Translations under genes and position numbers: made by a program
Part shown: positions 52,240 through 62,005 of the stretch, one piece after another
Position numbering within the stretch: position 1 is the stretch's first letter
Layout of the letters: each line of letters starts with the position of its first letter
Notes under the pieces: model-generated
The model's input: the letters and a program-made list of their open reading frames with translations, nothing else
Databases searched by the model: none
What the model was told of the DNA's origin: nothing
DNA from: Streptomyces olivochromogenes
Lineage (GTDB): Bacteria > Actinomycetota > Actinomycetes > Streptomycetales > Streptomycetaceae
Direction of reading: 5' to 3'
DNA: 64,000 bases
Assembly: GCF_001514115.1 (NCBI RefSeq)
Contig: NZ_KQ948454.1
Coordinates: forward strand, 1 to 64,000

Positions 52240-54231
52240 TCAGGTGGACTTGATGGTGAAGTTCGCGCCGTTCTTCGAGTTCACCGTCGTGGAGCCCGTG
52301 TAGTACACGTGCATGGTGTGCTTGCCACGGCCCATCTTGGGCAGGGTGATGGTCACCCTGCCGCCGCTCAGCGTGCCGGTGGCGAGCACGCGGGAGCCCT
52401 CGTAGACACGGACCGTGCCGGTCGGCGTGGTGCCGGTCGCCGTGACCTTCACGCCGACCTTGGCGCGGCCGGTGTGGCTGACCGAGGCGGGCGCGGTGCT
52501 GCCGACGGACGGGGTCGCCTTGGTGATCGTCAGCTTGGCGGTCGTGGCGGAGGCGTTGAGCTTGGTGCTGCCGCCGTAGGACACCGACAGGGTGTGCGTG
52601 GCGACCTTGAGGTGGTTGGACAGGCCGATGGTGACCTTGCCGGAGCTGTCCAGGGTGCCGGTGCCGAGCGTGGTGGTGCCGTCCTTGACGGTCACCTTGC
52701 CGCTCGGGACGACGCCGTGCGAGCCGGTGACCGTGACGGCGACCTTCGGCGTCTTGCCGTACGCGGTCGTGGCGGCGGTGGCCTTCACGGCGCTGGTGTA
52801 CTTGACGGCGCCGGTCCAGGAGGCGGCGGAGCCCGTGCCGTTGAGGTTGGCGGCGGAGACCGAGGCGGTGTAGGTGCCGAGGGCCAGGCCGGTGAAGCTG
52901 TACGACGTGGTGGTGGCCGGGACGTCCTTGACGGCCACGACGGCGCCGTCCGAACCGGTCAGCGTGACGCGGTAGTCGGTGACCGGGAGCGCGGGCGCGG
53001 GGGTCGGGGCGGTCCAGGTCAGCTTGAGGCTCGCGTCACCGGGGGTGGCCTTCAGGGCAGGCGCGTTGGGCGCCTTGATGTCGATGCCGGACTCCTCCAG
53101 GCCGCCGAGCTTGGCGTGCTTGGCAGGGTTGACCGAGCCGTTGTACGACTCGTTCAGGAAGCCGAAGTCGGCGATGACCTTCTCGGCGGTGTCGGTGGCG
53201 AGGGCCGCCTCGTGGGTGCCGCTGGTGACGAAGACGTCGTACAGCGCCTTGTCGAAGAAGACGCTGGAGGGGTCGATCGCCCGGCTCGGGACGACGTTGT
53301 AGACGTCGCGGCCGAAGGTGGCGTTCTCGAAGTAGCCGCTGACCGGGGTGAGCTTGCCGTTCACCGTGGTCACCGGGCTGGTGGCGCCGGTGTCGCCAGG
53401 CAGCTGGATGCTGGCCAGGCGCGCGCCGGCGGCGACCGCGGTCTTGCTGTAGTCGGGCGCGATGCCGTTGTTCTGGGCGATCCAGCTGCCCACGGAGAAC
53501 GGCACCAGCGCGCCGTCCTGGGTGAGCGCGGCGTTCGCCTGGTTCTCCTGGACGGTCGGGATGTTCGGGGAGACCGTGAGCTCGTTGAGGCCGATCGCCG
53601 CGAGGAAGAACTTGCGGGTGCCGGAGTCGACCTGCGGGATGACCGGGTGCACGACCTGGCCGTTCACCGTGGACGTCCCGCCGTTGGCGTAGATGTCGTG
53701 CAGCTGGTCGACCGTCAGCGTGTCGAGACCCGAGCCGCGGACCGCGACGCCGACCGCGTCCCGGGCGAACGGGACGTAGGTGAGGGCGGTGCCGGAGACG
53801 CTCGGGCCGCCGGAGGAGCGGGCGAAGTCGACCTGGCCCTTGATGGCGACGCCGTCGCTGCTGGGGAACTTGTCACCGGTCAGCGACTCGCTGAGGGCGA
53901 GCTTGCCCTTGCCGGAGCCGTTGGGGCGCAGGAAGGACGGGCCGCCCGCGCGGGTCTGGATGGTGGTGGTGGCGGTGCCGGAGGGGATCGCGTCGTACGA
54001 GGCGATGCCCGCGTCGCCCGCCTTCACGGCGGTCTCGGCGTAGCTCTTGCCGTTGACGGTGTCACCGGCGAGGGCGTTGAGCACGTCCTGGGTGGTGTCG
54101 GAACCCACGCCGACGAGCTGGCGGAAGGTCCCGGCGGGGGTGGGGTCGGCGGACGCCGGGCTCGCGAGAGCCAGCGTGCCGGACACCGCTGCGGCGGCGA
54201 CCATGGCCGCCGTGAGGCGCATTCTGCGCAT
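52240..54231 (-). CDS. Secreted PstS-like binding protein with Fn3/Ig-like tail
   Basis: 663 residues from ATG 54231. Signal peptide ([20 protein letters not shown], cut after ASA). A phosphate-type binding domain spans about residues 30-390: [70 protein letters not shown]. Then a fibronectin type III-like domain (about 395-480, starting [21 protein letters not shown]) and two Ig-like (Big_3_5) domains with [11 protein letters not shown] and [31 protein letters not shown]. No LPxTG/LAxTG sorting motif and no C-terminal helix are present, so it is probably released or wall-associated. Confidence 0.85.
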   Translation of the reverse strand: MRRMRLTAAMVAAAAVSGTLALASPASADPTPAGTFRQLVGVGSDTTQDVLNALAGDTVNGKSYAETAVKAGDAGIASYDAIPSGTATTTIQTRAGGPSFLRPNGSGKGKLALSESLTGDKFPSSDGVAIKGQVDFARSSGGPSVSGTALTYVPFARDAVGVAVRGSGLDTLTVDQLHDIYANGGTSTVNGQVVHPVIPQVDSGTRKFFLAAIGLNELTVSPNIPTVQENQANAALTQDGALVPFSVGSWIAQNNGIAPDYSKTAVAAGARLASIQLPGDTGATSPVTTVNGKLTPVSGYFENATFGRDVYNVVPSRAIDPSSVFFDKALYDVFVTSGTHEAALATDTAEKVIADFGFLNESYNGSVNPAKHAKLGGLEESGIDIKAPNAPALKATPGDASLKLTWTAPTPAPALPVTDYRVTLTGSDGAVVAVKDVPATTTSYSFTGLALGTYTASVSAANLNGTGSAASWTGAVKYTSAVKATAATTAYGKTPKVAVTVTGSHGVVPSGKVTVKDGTTTLGTGTLDSSGKVTIGLSNHLKVATHTLSVSYGGSTKLNASATTAKLTITKATPSVGSTAPASVSHTGRAKVGVKVTATGTTPTGTVRVYEGSRVLATGTLSGGRVTITLPKMGRGKHTMHVYYTGSTTVNSKNGANFTIKST

Positions 54232-54365
54232 CGAGGGTCTCCTGAGGTTGTGCGTCGGTTCTGCGACGGGTGGACCTGGTGGATCCGGTGGATCTGGCAG
54301 GGTGGGGGGTCAAGCCGTCCGCCCCGACTGCCTTTCGGGGCGGACGGCCGTCTGTGGGGAGCCCC

Positions 54366-54584
54366 GGCCCGGGTGGACCTGGCTCCGTCGTTCGAGAGCC
54401 TCGGCCCAGCGGGCTGAACTCCCTTGTCGGAGAGCCTCAGCCCGGATGGACCTGACTCCGTCGTTCGAGAGCCTCGGCCCAGCGGGCCGGACTCCCCTGC
54501 CCGAGGGCCTCAGTCCAGTGGGCCGGACTCCCCTGGCCGGGGCCCAGGTCCTTACGGGCCTGGCTCTCCTGGTCCGGAGCCCCG
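54366..54584. repeat. Minisatellite of about 36 bp, six copies
   Basis: Six units of 34-37 bases, alternating types, such as GGCCCAGCGGGCNGNACTCC followed by GAGCCTC. It fills much of the 377-base gap (54232-54608) between two binding-protein genes. In one plus-strand frame it would read G-P-D-S...G-P-R-P-S collagen-like repeats, but no start with a ribosome binding site exists and it runs antisense into the next gene. Confidence 0.82.
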
Positions 54585-54608
54585 GGGCGGTGCGGCCGTG
54601 GCACGGGG

Positions 54609-57257
54609 TCAGTGCCGGCCGGGCGGCAGCAGTTTGCGCAGCCGTTCCGGGAGGGTGGGGGCAGGGATGGTCAGGACGCGGCCGCCGGGGAGGGGGACGC
54701 GGAGTGGGAAGCGGAGCCGGCTGCCGCCCGCGAAGGGCGCGCCCACACCGGCCACGGCGCCGAGCGCCGCGCCGAGCGGGACGGCGTAGCGGAGCGCGTT
54801 CGCCGGGTCGGCCGGCGTGGTGCCCGCGGCCGTGGTCGCGACGGCCTTGCCACCGTCGTAGGAGGGCGCGCCGCTGGGCGTGGGGCTCGCGCTCCCGCCG
54901 CCACCCGATGCCGCATCGCCGCCGCCCGTACCACCGCCGCCCGTACCGCCGCCGGAGGCGCCCCCGTCCGACGTACCGCCGGAGCCGCCATCCGTACCAC
55001 CGGTGCCGCCGCCGCTCGATCCGCCGGAGGAACCGCCGTGCGTGGCGGACGGACCGGTGTAGTCGGCGAGGGTGGTGGCGGCGTGGGTGGCCTTCGCGCG
55101 CAGCGTCTTCGACAGCGGGGCGTAGCCGATCGGGAGCCGGCCCGGGTCCGCGCCGGGGACCTGCCCGCTGCCTGCCGCGTACGTCAGCAGCGCCGCGTAG
55201 TCCTTGCGGGCGGCCGCGTCGAGCTTGGCGGGACGTACGGCCGCGTACACCAGCTGCGCGAGCGGGTACGCGCCCTGCGCGGTGGCCTTGGCCGGGCTGA
55301 TCTCGGCGGCGTGGGCGCCGGACGCGCTCGCCGCGGCGGCGGTGAGGGACGCGGTGGTGGGCGCGACGAACTTACCTGCCGTGTTGCGCAGCCGCGCGGT
55401 CTGCAGGCCGAACCGGGCGGCGGAGGCCGCGTCCGTGACCGTGATCACGAACCGGGAGCCCACCGTCTGCGGGCCGGGGTTCTTGTACGCGGGCGGGCTG
55501 GCCAGCGGGTCCCAGGTCGCCTTCCACAGGCTGTCGGCGCGCCGGGTGTGCAGGGCGCCGGCGTGCATGTCCGTCACGTACGGATGGAAGTCGATCATGC
55601 ACTGCTTCTCGGTGGCGCCGCTGTTCGCCGGGATCGTGCACCAGGGGTCGCTCTTGGGGTACGTGTCGGTGTCGGCCGGGTCGAAGGCGAATCCGGTCGG
55701 GTTCAGGTCCGCGTTGGTGCTGAAGTACGGGTTGACGCGCATCCCCCAGTCGTCGGACACGCCCGCGAGGAAGCTGCGGGCCTCCTTGTCGGAGACGATC
55801 CACTGCCAGACCGCGCGAGCCGAGTCGCTGTGGCCGAGCGAGGTCAGCAGGTCGGTGTCGGTGGCCGGGGTCTCGGGAATCGACAGCTCCGCGAACTCAG
55901 GGTTGAGCGCGATGAACTCGGGGTCGGTCGCCAGGCCCGCCGGATTGTTCTTCGCCCAGCCGTAGCCGCTCGCGACGGTGGAGCCGAGGACCGCTCCCCA
56001 AGGGGAGTTGCGGTAGGACTCGGTGAGCAGCTTGGCGACCAGCCGGGGCGTGAGGTCGATGGACTCGACCTTGGTGCCGGCGAGGCGACGGGCCGCGTCG
56101 GAGGCTCCGGCCTTCGGTCTGCGTTCGATGGTGAAGCCGATGACGGTGCCGGAAAGCGCGGTGGGCGAGTACACGGTGGTGTCCGTGGGTGCGGTCGTGC
56201 CGGTGTCCGCGCCGAGAGCCCGGGTGGTGAAGGCAAGCCCGAAGGAGCCGTTCGCGGTGAGGCGGGCGCGGGTGTCGGGCTCACCGAGCTCGGTGTAGCC
56301 GTACACCCTGCCGGCCGGGCACAGGGCCGCCTGCCAGCTGGTCATGGCGTCGGCGGCGAGTTCGCTGCCGGCGGTGGCACGCTCGTCGGAGCCGAGGGCG
56401 CAGTTGGCGCCGACCGGGTTGAAGCCGAGCTTGACGGCGATGCGGTTCTTCCAGTTGGTGGAGGAGACCGGGGAGCCGGCGTTGACCTGGCTGGTGTCGG
56501 CGTAGGGCTTGCCGTCGAGGTCGAGGTGGCCCTGCGGGACGATCACCAGCCAGCAGGAACGCGGTGCCGTACGGCCGTTCTCCGTCACCGGGACGCCACA
56601 GCCCAGGTGCGGGGCCTCGTTGGCGGTCTGCGCCTCGAAGAACTCCTGGCCGGTGCCGTCGGCGCCGGTGCGGGCGAAGTCGACCTCGTTGGTGGTGTTG
56701 TGGTTGAACAGGGAGTTGTTCTGGGTGCCGCTCGTGATCACCGTGCCGTCGACGGACTTGAAGGGCACCTCGCCCTGTCCTGAGACGCCACCGGCGCCGT
56801 AGCGGTCGTCCTGGCCGTAGTTGCTCGGGTCGGCACTGTAGAAGATCTTGCGGGAGTCGTCGTACTCGTTGCCCGGCCAGCTGCCCCGGTCGGTGGTCGG
56901 GGAGGCGCCGTACTGGCACTGGGTGCGCGACGGGCCGGGGTTGGCCGGGACGGTGCCGTCGTCGTCGCCCCAGCACTGCATGATCTGGACGAAGTCGGTG
57001 TTGAACAGCGTGCCCGCGAAGGTGCTCGGGGTGCCGCCGGTCCAGGAGACGGTGATCGCCTGGCTGGTGAGGTGCTCGGTTTGGCTGACCTTGAACTTCA
57101 TGTCCTTGAACTCGCCGCGGCCGGAGACGGTGACGGCGGAGTCGGTGCCGCTCGCGGCGGTGGCGGGCTGGGCGGTCTGGGCGACCGCGAGGCCGGCGAG
57201 GGCTCCGGCGGCGGCGCCGGCGACGAGGCGCACCAGCAGCTTGCGTACGCGCTTCAT
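54609..57257 (-). CDS. Large membrane-anchored surface protein, PstS-related
   Basis: 882 residues from ATG 57257, overlapping the previous stop (ATGA). Signal peptide MKRVRKLLVRLVAGAAAGAL... cut near ATAAS. The extracellular part has two binding-protein-like blocks: SWTGGTPSTFAGTLFNTDF with many aromatic residues and Cys (a disulfide-rich first half), and later LTPRLVAKLLTESYRNSPWG, which resembles the L-T-x-x-x-V-A-K-I-L hinge of PstS proteins. Then a Gly/Ser/Thr linker (about 755-815), one membrane helix (ALRYAVPLGAALGAVAGVG) and a basic tail ending LRKLLPPGRH. Function in phosphate or phospho-compound binding is inference from the operon. Confidence 0.8.
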   Translation of the reverse strand: MKRVRKLLVRLVAGAAAGALAGLAVAQTAQPATAASGTDSAVTVSGRGEFKDMKFKVSQTEHLTSQAITVSWTGGTPSTFAGTLFNTDFVQIMQCWGDDDGTVPANPGPSRTQCQYGASPTTDRGSWPGNEYDDSRKIFYSADPSNYGQDDRYGAGGVSGQGEVPFKSVDGTVITSGTQNNSLFNHNTTNEVDFARTGADGTGQEFFEAQTANEAPHLGCGVPVTENGRTAPRSCWLVIVPQGHLDLDGKPYADTSQVNAGSPVSSTNWKNRIAVKLGFNPVGANCALGSDERATAGSELAADAMTSWQAALCPAGRVYGYTELGEPDTRARLTANGSFGLAFTTRALGADTGTTAPTDTTVYSPTALSGTVIGFTIERRPKAGASDAARRLAGTKVESIDLTPRLVAKLLTESYRNSPWGAVLGSTVASGYGWAKNNPAGLATDPEFIALNPEFAELSIPETPATDTDLLTSLGHSDSARAVWQWIVSDKEARSFLAGVSDDWGMRVNPYFSTNADLNPTGFAFDPADTDTYPKSDPWCTIPANSGATEKQCMIDFHPYVTDMHAGALHTRRADSLWKATWDPLASPPAYKNPGPQTVGSRFVITVTDAASAARFGLQTARLRNTAGKFVAPTTASLTAAAASASGAHAAEISPAKATAQGAYPLAQLVYAAVRPAKLDAAARKDYAALLTYAAGSGQVPGADPGRLPIGYAPLSKTLRAKATHAATTLADYTGPSATHGGSSGGSSGGGTGGTDGGSGGTSDGGASGGGTGGGGTGGGDAASGGGGSASPTPSGAPSYDGGKAVATTAAGTTPADPANALRYAVPLGAALGAVAGVGAPFAGGSRLRFPLRVPLPGGRVLTIPAPTLPERLRKLLPPGRH

Positions 57258-59014
57258 CGCGCACCCCCGTCCATGACGTCCTTGGTGTCGTTCTTCTCTC
57301 CGCTCCCGGTGCGCCCGGCCATCGCCCGCGAGACGATGGACGGCAGGAGCAACAGCCCGAGGACCAGGGCCGCGGCGAGCAGCATCAGTGTCTGGGTGGT
57401 GGTCCAGCCGCTGTGCCCGGCCACGGCGATCGGCTGGGCGAGGGCGATGGTGCCGTCCACGGCGGTACCGCCGCCGGTGCCGGTACCCGATCCGCCGCTG
57501 GTACTGGTACCGGTGCCGGGCGCCAGGGTCTGGCCGGTGTCGGGGTCGACGACGGGCTGGGCGCTGCCGCCCGCCGAGCCGCCGGTGCCGCCGCCGCTGC
57601 CCGAACTCCCCCCGCTCGTACCGCCGCTCGCGGAACCGCCCGACGTGCCGCCGCCACTTGTGCCGCCCGCCGATCCCGAACCCCCGGAGCCGCCGCCCGA
57701 CTTGGCGCCGCCGCTGCCGGTGTTGCAGGCCGCGGCGCCCTTCTTGTCGCAGGCCGCCGGGTAGGGGGCGGTCTCGGCGAGCTTGTTGTGCCCGTCGCTG
57801 GAGAAGGTCGGGTTGTTGCAGCCCTTGATGTTGATGTTCTTCGTCTGCACGCCCGGGATGCGGCGGATCTGGTCGAAGCCCGCCTGCACCAGGTTGATCG
57901 GCAGCGGCGAGTAGCCGAGCTGGGGCATCTGCTGCTGGCCCTGGCACATGAAGTAGTACGAGAAGGCACCGAGCGTCTTGCCCTTGGCCTCGGTGAAGGT
58001 GCCCTGCGCCTTCAGGGGCAGGATCATGTACGAGTAGCTGGACAGCGGGTAGTTGCGCTGGTCGCTGTCGTTGTAGACGCCGTCGAGCTGCTGGGTGAGG
58101 TAGTCGGCGGAGCTCTTGTTGGTGTTGATCCTCGCCTTGAGCAGCGAGACGGCGACGTTCTTCGGGGTCGGCTCGGTGTAGTAGCCCGCGTGGTTGAGGA
58201 TCTTGGCGACCGGATAGCCCTCGTTGATGGCGTACGAGTAGTTGACGTAGCCGATGGCGCCCTCGCCGTAGTTCTGGGCGACGTAGCCCGCCACGCCCGG
58301 GTCGCCGGACTGGGCGATCATGCCGGACACGGTGGGGTAGTACGAGGTCTGCCCGCAGGCCCCGGAGCGGCCGACCTTGCCGCAGTACGCCTGCCACAGC
58401 GACTTGTGCTGGTTGGTCATCCACATCGTGAACTGGGCGGTGGAGCCCGAACCGTCGGAGCGGACGACGGGGACGACGGGGCGGTGCGGCAGTTGGAGCC
58501 CCGGATTGTCGGCCTTGATCACCGGGTCGTCCCAGGTCTTCACGACGCCGGTGAAGATCTTGGTGAGGACGTCTCCGGAGAGGCGGAGGTTGGTGACCCT
58601 CTTGCCGTTGACGGTCAGGTGGTACATGAAGGCGGTGCCGCCGGCCACGATCGGCATGTAGGCGTAGCTGCCGGCCGACGGACGTTCGGCGGCCGAGCCG
58701 TCGGTCGGGTGGGTCTGGAACGGGATGTCCGAGACCGCGAAGTCGACGGTGCCGCTGAGGAATTGCCGGCGGCCGTCGGAGGAGCCGCCGCCGGCGTAGC
58801 TGATCCGCATGCCGTACTGGTTGACGGCCTTGCGCCACTGGTCGATGGCGTTCTCCGCCCACGTGGAGCCGGCGCCGGCGACCGGGGTGTAGCTCTCGGC
58901 CGCGGCGGGCGTGGCCGCGGGCCCGGCCAGCAGGCCGGCGATCACGCCGAACAGGGCGCCGAGGGTCGCAAGGGCGCGCAGGCGCCCGAGGACGGTAGGG
59001 AGGTGGCTGCGCAT
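57254..59014 (-). CDS. PstS-family binding protein with C-terminal membrane anchor
   Basis: 586 residues from ATG 59014, overlapping the permease stop. Signal peptide, cut near AAAES. PstS residues: GAGSTWAENAIDQW, SYAGGGSSDGRRQF, DFAVSDIPF, LSGDVLTKIFTGVVKTWDDP, and the phosphate-contacting RSDGSGSTAQFTMW. About 100 residues of Gly/Ser/Thr linker follow, then a membrane helix (TTTQTLMLLAAALVLGLLLL) and a charged tail. Ordinary PstS proteins are lipoproteins; this one has no lipobox and is held by its C-terminus. It is translationally coupled to the PstA-like gene. Confidence 0.88.
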   Translation of the reverse strand: MRSHLPTVLGRLRALATLGALFGVIAGLLAGPAATPAAAESYTPVAGAGSTWAENAIDQWRKAVNQYGMRISYAGGGSSDGRRQFLSGTVDFAVSDIPFQTHPTDGSAAERPSAGSYAYMPIVAGGTAFMYHLTVNGKRVTNLRLSGDVLTKIFTGVVKTWDDPVIKADNPGLQLPHRPVVPVVRSDGSGSTAQFTMWMTNQHKSLWQAYCGKVGRSGACGQTSYYPTVSGMIAQSGDPGVAGYVAQNYGEGAIGYVNYSYAINEGYPVAKILNHAGYYTEPTPKNVAVSLLKARINTNKSSADYLTQQLDGVYNDSDQRNYPLSSYSYMILPLKAQGTFTEAKGKTLGAFSYYFMCQGQQQMPQLGYSPLPINLVQAGFDQIRRIPGVQTKNINIKGCNNPTFSSDGHNKLAETAPYPAACDKKGAAACNTGSGGAKSGGGSGGSGSAGGTSGGGTSGGSASGGTSGGSSGSGGGTGGSAGGSAQPVVDPDTGQTLAPGTGTSTSGGSGTGTGGGTAVDGTIALAQPIAVAGHSGWTTTQTLMLLAAALVLGLLLLPSIVSRAMAGRTGSGEKNDTKDVMDGGAR

Positions 59015-60291
59015 CAGTCGTTCTCTCCGGGGGCGGTGGGGTCGGCTGTGGCGGACGCTTCGGTGCGGGGGGCGGCCTCGAACAGGGACAGGCCGGGGGC
59101 GTGCAGTTCGTCGAAGCGCGCCACGTCCTGCCGCGAGGCGCGGGCGGTGCGGCGGGCCTGACGCTTGGTCTGGTGGCCGGGGCCGCGGCCGCCGATCACA
59201 CGGGCGATCACGAAGAGCACCAGGACCAGGGCCATGAGGACGGCCGCCGCGCCGAAGCCGCGAGCGATCATGGTCGGCTGGGGCGACTTGACGAAGTTGA
59301 AGACGGCCAGCGGCAGGGACACCATCGGCCCGCTGGTGGGGTCGGTGTTGAGTGCCGCGGTGAATCCGGCGGTCAGCAGGACGGGAGAGGTCTCGCCGAT
59401 GCCGCGCGCGGTGCCGAGGATGACGGCCGTGGCGAGCCCGGAGCGGGCGGTGGGCAGGATGACGTGCAGGACGGTGCGCCAGCGGGGTGCGCCGAGCGCC
59501 TCGGCCGCTTCGGTCAAGGTCCCCGGCACCAGCCGCAGCACGACGTCCGACGCGCGGATCACGATCGGCAGCATCATCACGCTGATCGCGAAGCCGGCCG
59601 CGAGACCGGACTTCTGCATCCCGAGCCCGAGGATCCAGATGGCGAACACCATCAGGCCGGCCACGATCGAGGGCAACGCGGTCATCGCCTCGACCATGGT
59701 CCGCACGAACCGTGAGAAGCGGCCCGGGACCTGGTTCAGGTACACGGCGCAGGCGAGACCCAGCGGCACCGTGATCGCGAGCGCGATGGCGGTCATGATG
59801 AGGGTGCCGAGCATCGCGTGGGCGATGCCGCCGTTCGTCAGCGGGTCGAGCGGGCCGGCGGCCTGCATGTCCTTGGTGAAGAAGTTGAGGTGCAGCAGCG
59901 CCTCCCGGCCGCGCCAGGCGGTGAAGCCGACGATGAGCACGAGCGCGGTGAACAGCAGCGTGGCCGCCGTCCACAGCACGACCGTCATCACCCGGTCGCG
60001 TACGGACTGGCCGTCTTCTTCGAATCCTGTCAACACCGCGTAGATCGCGAGGAAGAGCAGGTAGGCGGTGACGGTGAAACCCAACGCGCCGGAGAACGGG
60101 GCGAGTTCGCCGTACAACAGGATCGTGGCGCAGAGCCCGGAGGCGGCGGCGCCGGTGAGGGACAGCAGGCCGGAGAGGCTGACGCCGCCGATACGGCGCG
60201 GCCGGTCGGGAGGCAGGGCGGGCTCCGCCGCGGCGGGCCCGGCGGCCAGGACGGGCTCCTGCGCCACGAGGTTCTCTTCTACGACGGTCAT
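59014..60291 (-). CDS. PstA-like phosphate ABC permease
   Basis: 425 residues from ATG 60291. After a 30-residue Pro/Ala-rich start and three extra N-terminal helices, the BPD_transp domain follows with PLGLACAVYLNQVPG, TALPSIVAGLMVFAIW, the EAA loop EAAEALGAPRWRTVLHVILPTARSGL and GIGETSPVLLTAG. The latter is the PstA signature. A basic Arg-rich tail closes the protein. One base separates it from the PstC-like gene; it overlaps the binding protein. Confidence 0.92.
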   Translation of the reverse strand: MTVVEENLVAQEPVLAAGPAAAEPALPPDRPRRIGGVSLSGLLSLTGAAASGLCATILLYGELAPFSGALGFTVTAYLLFLAIYAVLTGFEEDGQSVRDRVMTVVLWTAATLLFTALVLIVGFTAWRGREALLHLNFFTKDMQAAGPLDPLTNGGIAHAMLGTLIMTAIALAITVPLGLACAVYLNQVPGRFSRFVRTMVEAMTALPSIVAGLMVFAIWILGLGMQKSGLAAGFAISVMMLPIVIRASDVVLRLVPGTLTEAAEALGAPRWRTVLHVILPTARSGLATAVILGTARGIGETSPVLLTAGFTAALNTDPTSGPMVSLPLAVFNFVKSPQPTMIARGFGAAAVLMALVLVLFVIARVIGGRGPGHQTKRQARRTARASRQDVARFDELHAPGLSLFEAAPRTEASATADPTAPGEND

Positions 60292-60292
60292 C

Positions 60293-61327
60293 TCATGCCT
60301 CGCTCTGTGCGCCGGACCGGGAGCGGGCCACGACCGAGGAGGCGGTGAAGTTGACCGCCAGGGTGAGCAGGAACAGCGCCAGGCCCGCCGCCATCAGCGC
60401 CGACATGCCGAAGGGGGAGGCGTCGCCGTAATGCAGGGCGATCAGCGACGAGACCGAGTTCGCCCCGGTCTGGAGGATGTGCGGCTGGATGACGAACACC
60501 GGCGAGATGATCAGATACACGGCGATGGTCTCGCCGAGCGCCCGGCCGAGGCCGAGCATCGTGCCGCCGATGATGCCGCCCCTGCCGTACGGCAGGACGA
60601 CCGCGCGGATCATCCCCCAGCGGGTGGCGCCGAGCGCGTAGGCGCCCTCGCGCTCGCCGGCCGGGGCCTGGGCGAAGACCTCGCGCATCACCGAGCACTG
60701 GATCGGCGCGACCATCAGCGCGACGACGATCCCGGCGACGAAGGTGGAGGCGGTGTAGACGCTGTCGGAAGCGAGCGGCTCGCCCGGCTGGGCTCCGTCC
60801 ACCGTGAACAGTGGTATCCAGCCGAGCCAGGTGGACAGCCAGCGCGACAGTCCGATCACGTGCTGCTGGAGGAAGAACAGTCCCCACAGCCCGTACACGA
60901 CCGACGGTACGGCCGCCATCAGGTCCACCATCGTCACCAGCGTGTAGCGCAGCCTCCGCGGTGCCACGTCGGTGATGAACAGCGCGGTCCCGATGGCCAG
61001 CGGCACCGAGATCGTCACCGCGACGACGGCGATCAGCAGGGTGCCGGTGAGCACGGCCGCGATGCCGAACCGGTGGACGTCCGGCTGCCATTCGGTGGTG
61101 GTGAGGAAGGAGAACCCGGTGGCCTTGAGAGCCTGACCGGCTCTCAGCAGCAGGAAGAGGCCAACTCCCGCCATGACGGCGAGGACGACGACACCGCTGG
61201 CTGTCAGTTGGTACCGGAAGATCCGGTCACCGAGCCCACGAGCGGCGTACGGCCGCCGGGGCGCGGGTCTGTCGGAGTCCGATCTGTCGGACTCCGCATG
61301 TGCGGACGCCACGTGTGGTCCCCCCAC
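60293..61327 (-). CDS. PstC-like phosphate ABC permease
   Basis: 344 residues from GTG 61327; GTG 61312 is also possible. N-terminal Arg/Asp/Ser-rich tail, six helices. PstC landmarks: TTEWQPDVHRFGIAAVLTGTLL, VPLAIGTALFITDVAPR, DLMAAVPSVVYGLWGLF, the EAA loop EREGAYALGATRWGMIRAVVLP and GLGRALGETIAVYLI. First gene of the operon transcribed down to 50301. Upstream (61328-61513) I found no clear PHO box of the GTTCACC repeat type. Confidence 0.92.
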   Translation of the reverse strand: MGGPHVASAHAESDRSDSDRPAPRRPYAARGLGDRIFRYQLTASGVVVLAVMAGVGLFLLLRAGQALKATGFSFLTTTEWQPDVHRFGIAAVLTGTLLIAVVAVTISVPLAIGTALFITDVAPRRLRYTLVTMVDLMAAVPSVVYGLWGLFFLQQHVIGLSRWLSTWLGWIPLFTVDGAQPGEPLASDSVYTASTFVAGIVVALMVAPIQCSVMREVFAQAPAGEREGAYALGATRWGMIRAVVLPYGRGGIIGGTMLGLGRALGETIAVYLIISPVFVIQPHILQTGANSVSSLIALHYGDASPFGMSALMAAGLALFLLTLAVNFTASSVVARSRSGAQSEA

Positions 61328-61513
61328 TGCGTAAACGAAACAGGCGTGCGGCGACCGATTGGTGCCGTGCGGGGAGATTCAATGACCGGATCGTGTCGGT
61401 CCAACGCGCGATCTATGGATCGTTGACGAACAACATGTGTCCGTTCAGTGCAACCGGTGTGGAGGAGATTCGGAGTTCCTGTGTCCCGCCCGGACCGGGC
61501 CGCCGCCGCGAAC

Positions 61514-61897
61514 TCAGTCGGGGAGCCTCTCGATCCTGGCCAGAAGGAGTTCGAGATCCCGCGTGGCACGGATACAGAAGTCCTGGTCCCCGTGCTTGAG
61601 GTCGGACAGGACACCCGGGTACCCCGGAGCGGCTCGGGAGAGTTCGTCCCGCACCCTGCGTGGCTGGAGGTACCAGTTCTCGGCCGAGACGTCCGCGACC
61701 CACCCGACGTTTCCCTCGAACGTCTCGACGGTCGGCGGGATCGCCAGGCGTACCCGGTCCTGCGGGTCGGCGTAGCGCCAGACGACCACGGGCGGACGGA
61801 CGAGGGAATCCAGCGGATCCACCCCGGCCGAGATCCGGAACCACGCGATCGTTCCGTGGGCCCGCAGTGCCCGCAGCACCTCCGCCGAGCCGATCAC
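61514..61897 (-). CDS. Unknown small protein
   Basis: 127 residues from ATG 61897. Trp/Asp-rich, one domain: EVLRALRAHGTIAWFRIS, RPPVVVWRYADPQDRVRLA, NWYLQPRRVRDEL and the end LELLLARIERLPD. No transmembrane helix or signal peptide. I do not recognise the family. It lies upstream of and in the same direction as the PstC-like gene, separated by 186 bases, so it is probably not part of that operon. Confidence 0.6.
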   Translation of the reverse strand: MIGSAEVLRALRAHGTIAWFRISAGVDPLDSLVRPPVVVWRYADPQDRVRLAIPPTVETFEGNVGWVADVSAENWYLQPRRVRDELSRAAPGYPGVLSDLKHGDQDFCIRATRDLELLLARIERLPD

Positions 61898-62005
61898 GAG
61901 AACGGCCCGGCGAAACCCGCGGGCCCCGGCCCCAGCCCCGGATCGATCGACTTCATCAGTTTCATCAGTCTCATGTGGTGACTCGCCGGACGGCGCACGG
62001 CTTCC

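Noticed and set aside
54424..54789. Plus-strand frame with collagen-like GPDS/GPR repeats
   Set aside because: No ribosome binding site, arises from the minisatellite, and runs antisense into the end of a well-supported gene on the minus strand.
61328..61513. PHO box upstream of the Pst-like operon
   Set aside because: Direct repeats of GTTCACC type were looked for on both strands; only weak partial matches (GTTCAGTG, GTTGACGA) were found, so PhoP control is not claimed.
61448..61981. Plus-strand frame over the small unknown gene
   Set aside because: Pro/Arg-rich with no start signal; the minus-strand frame is Trp/Leu-rich and more protein-like.
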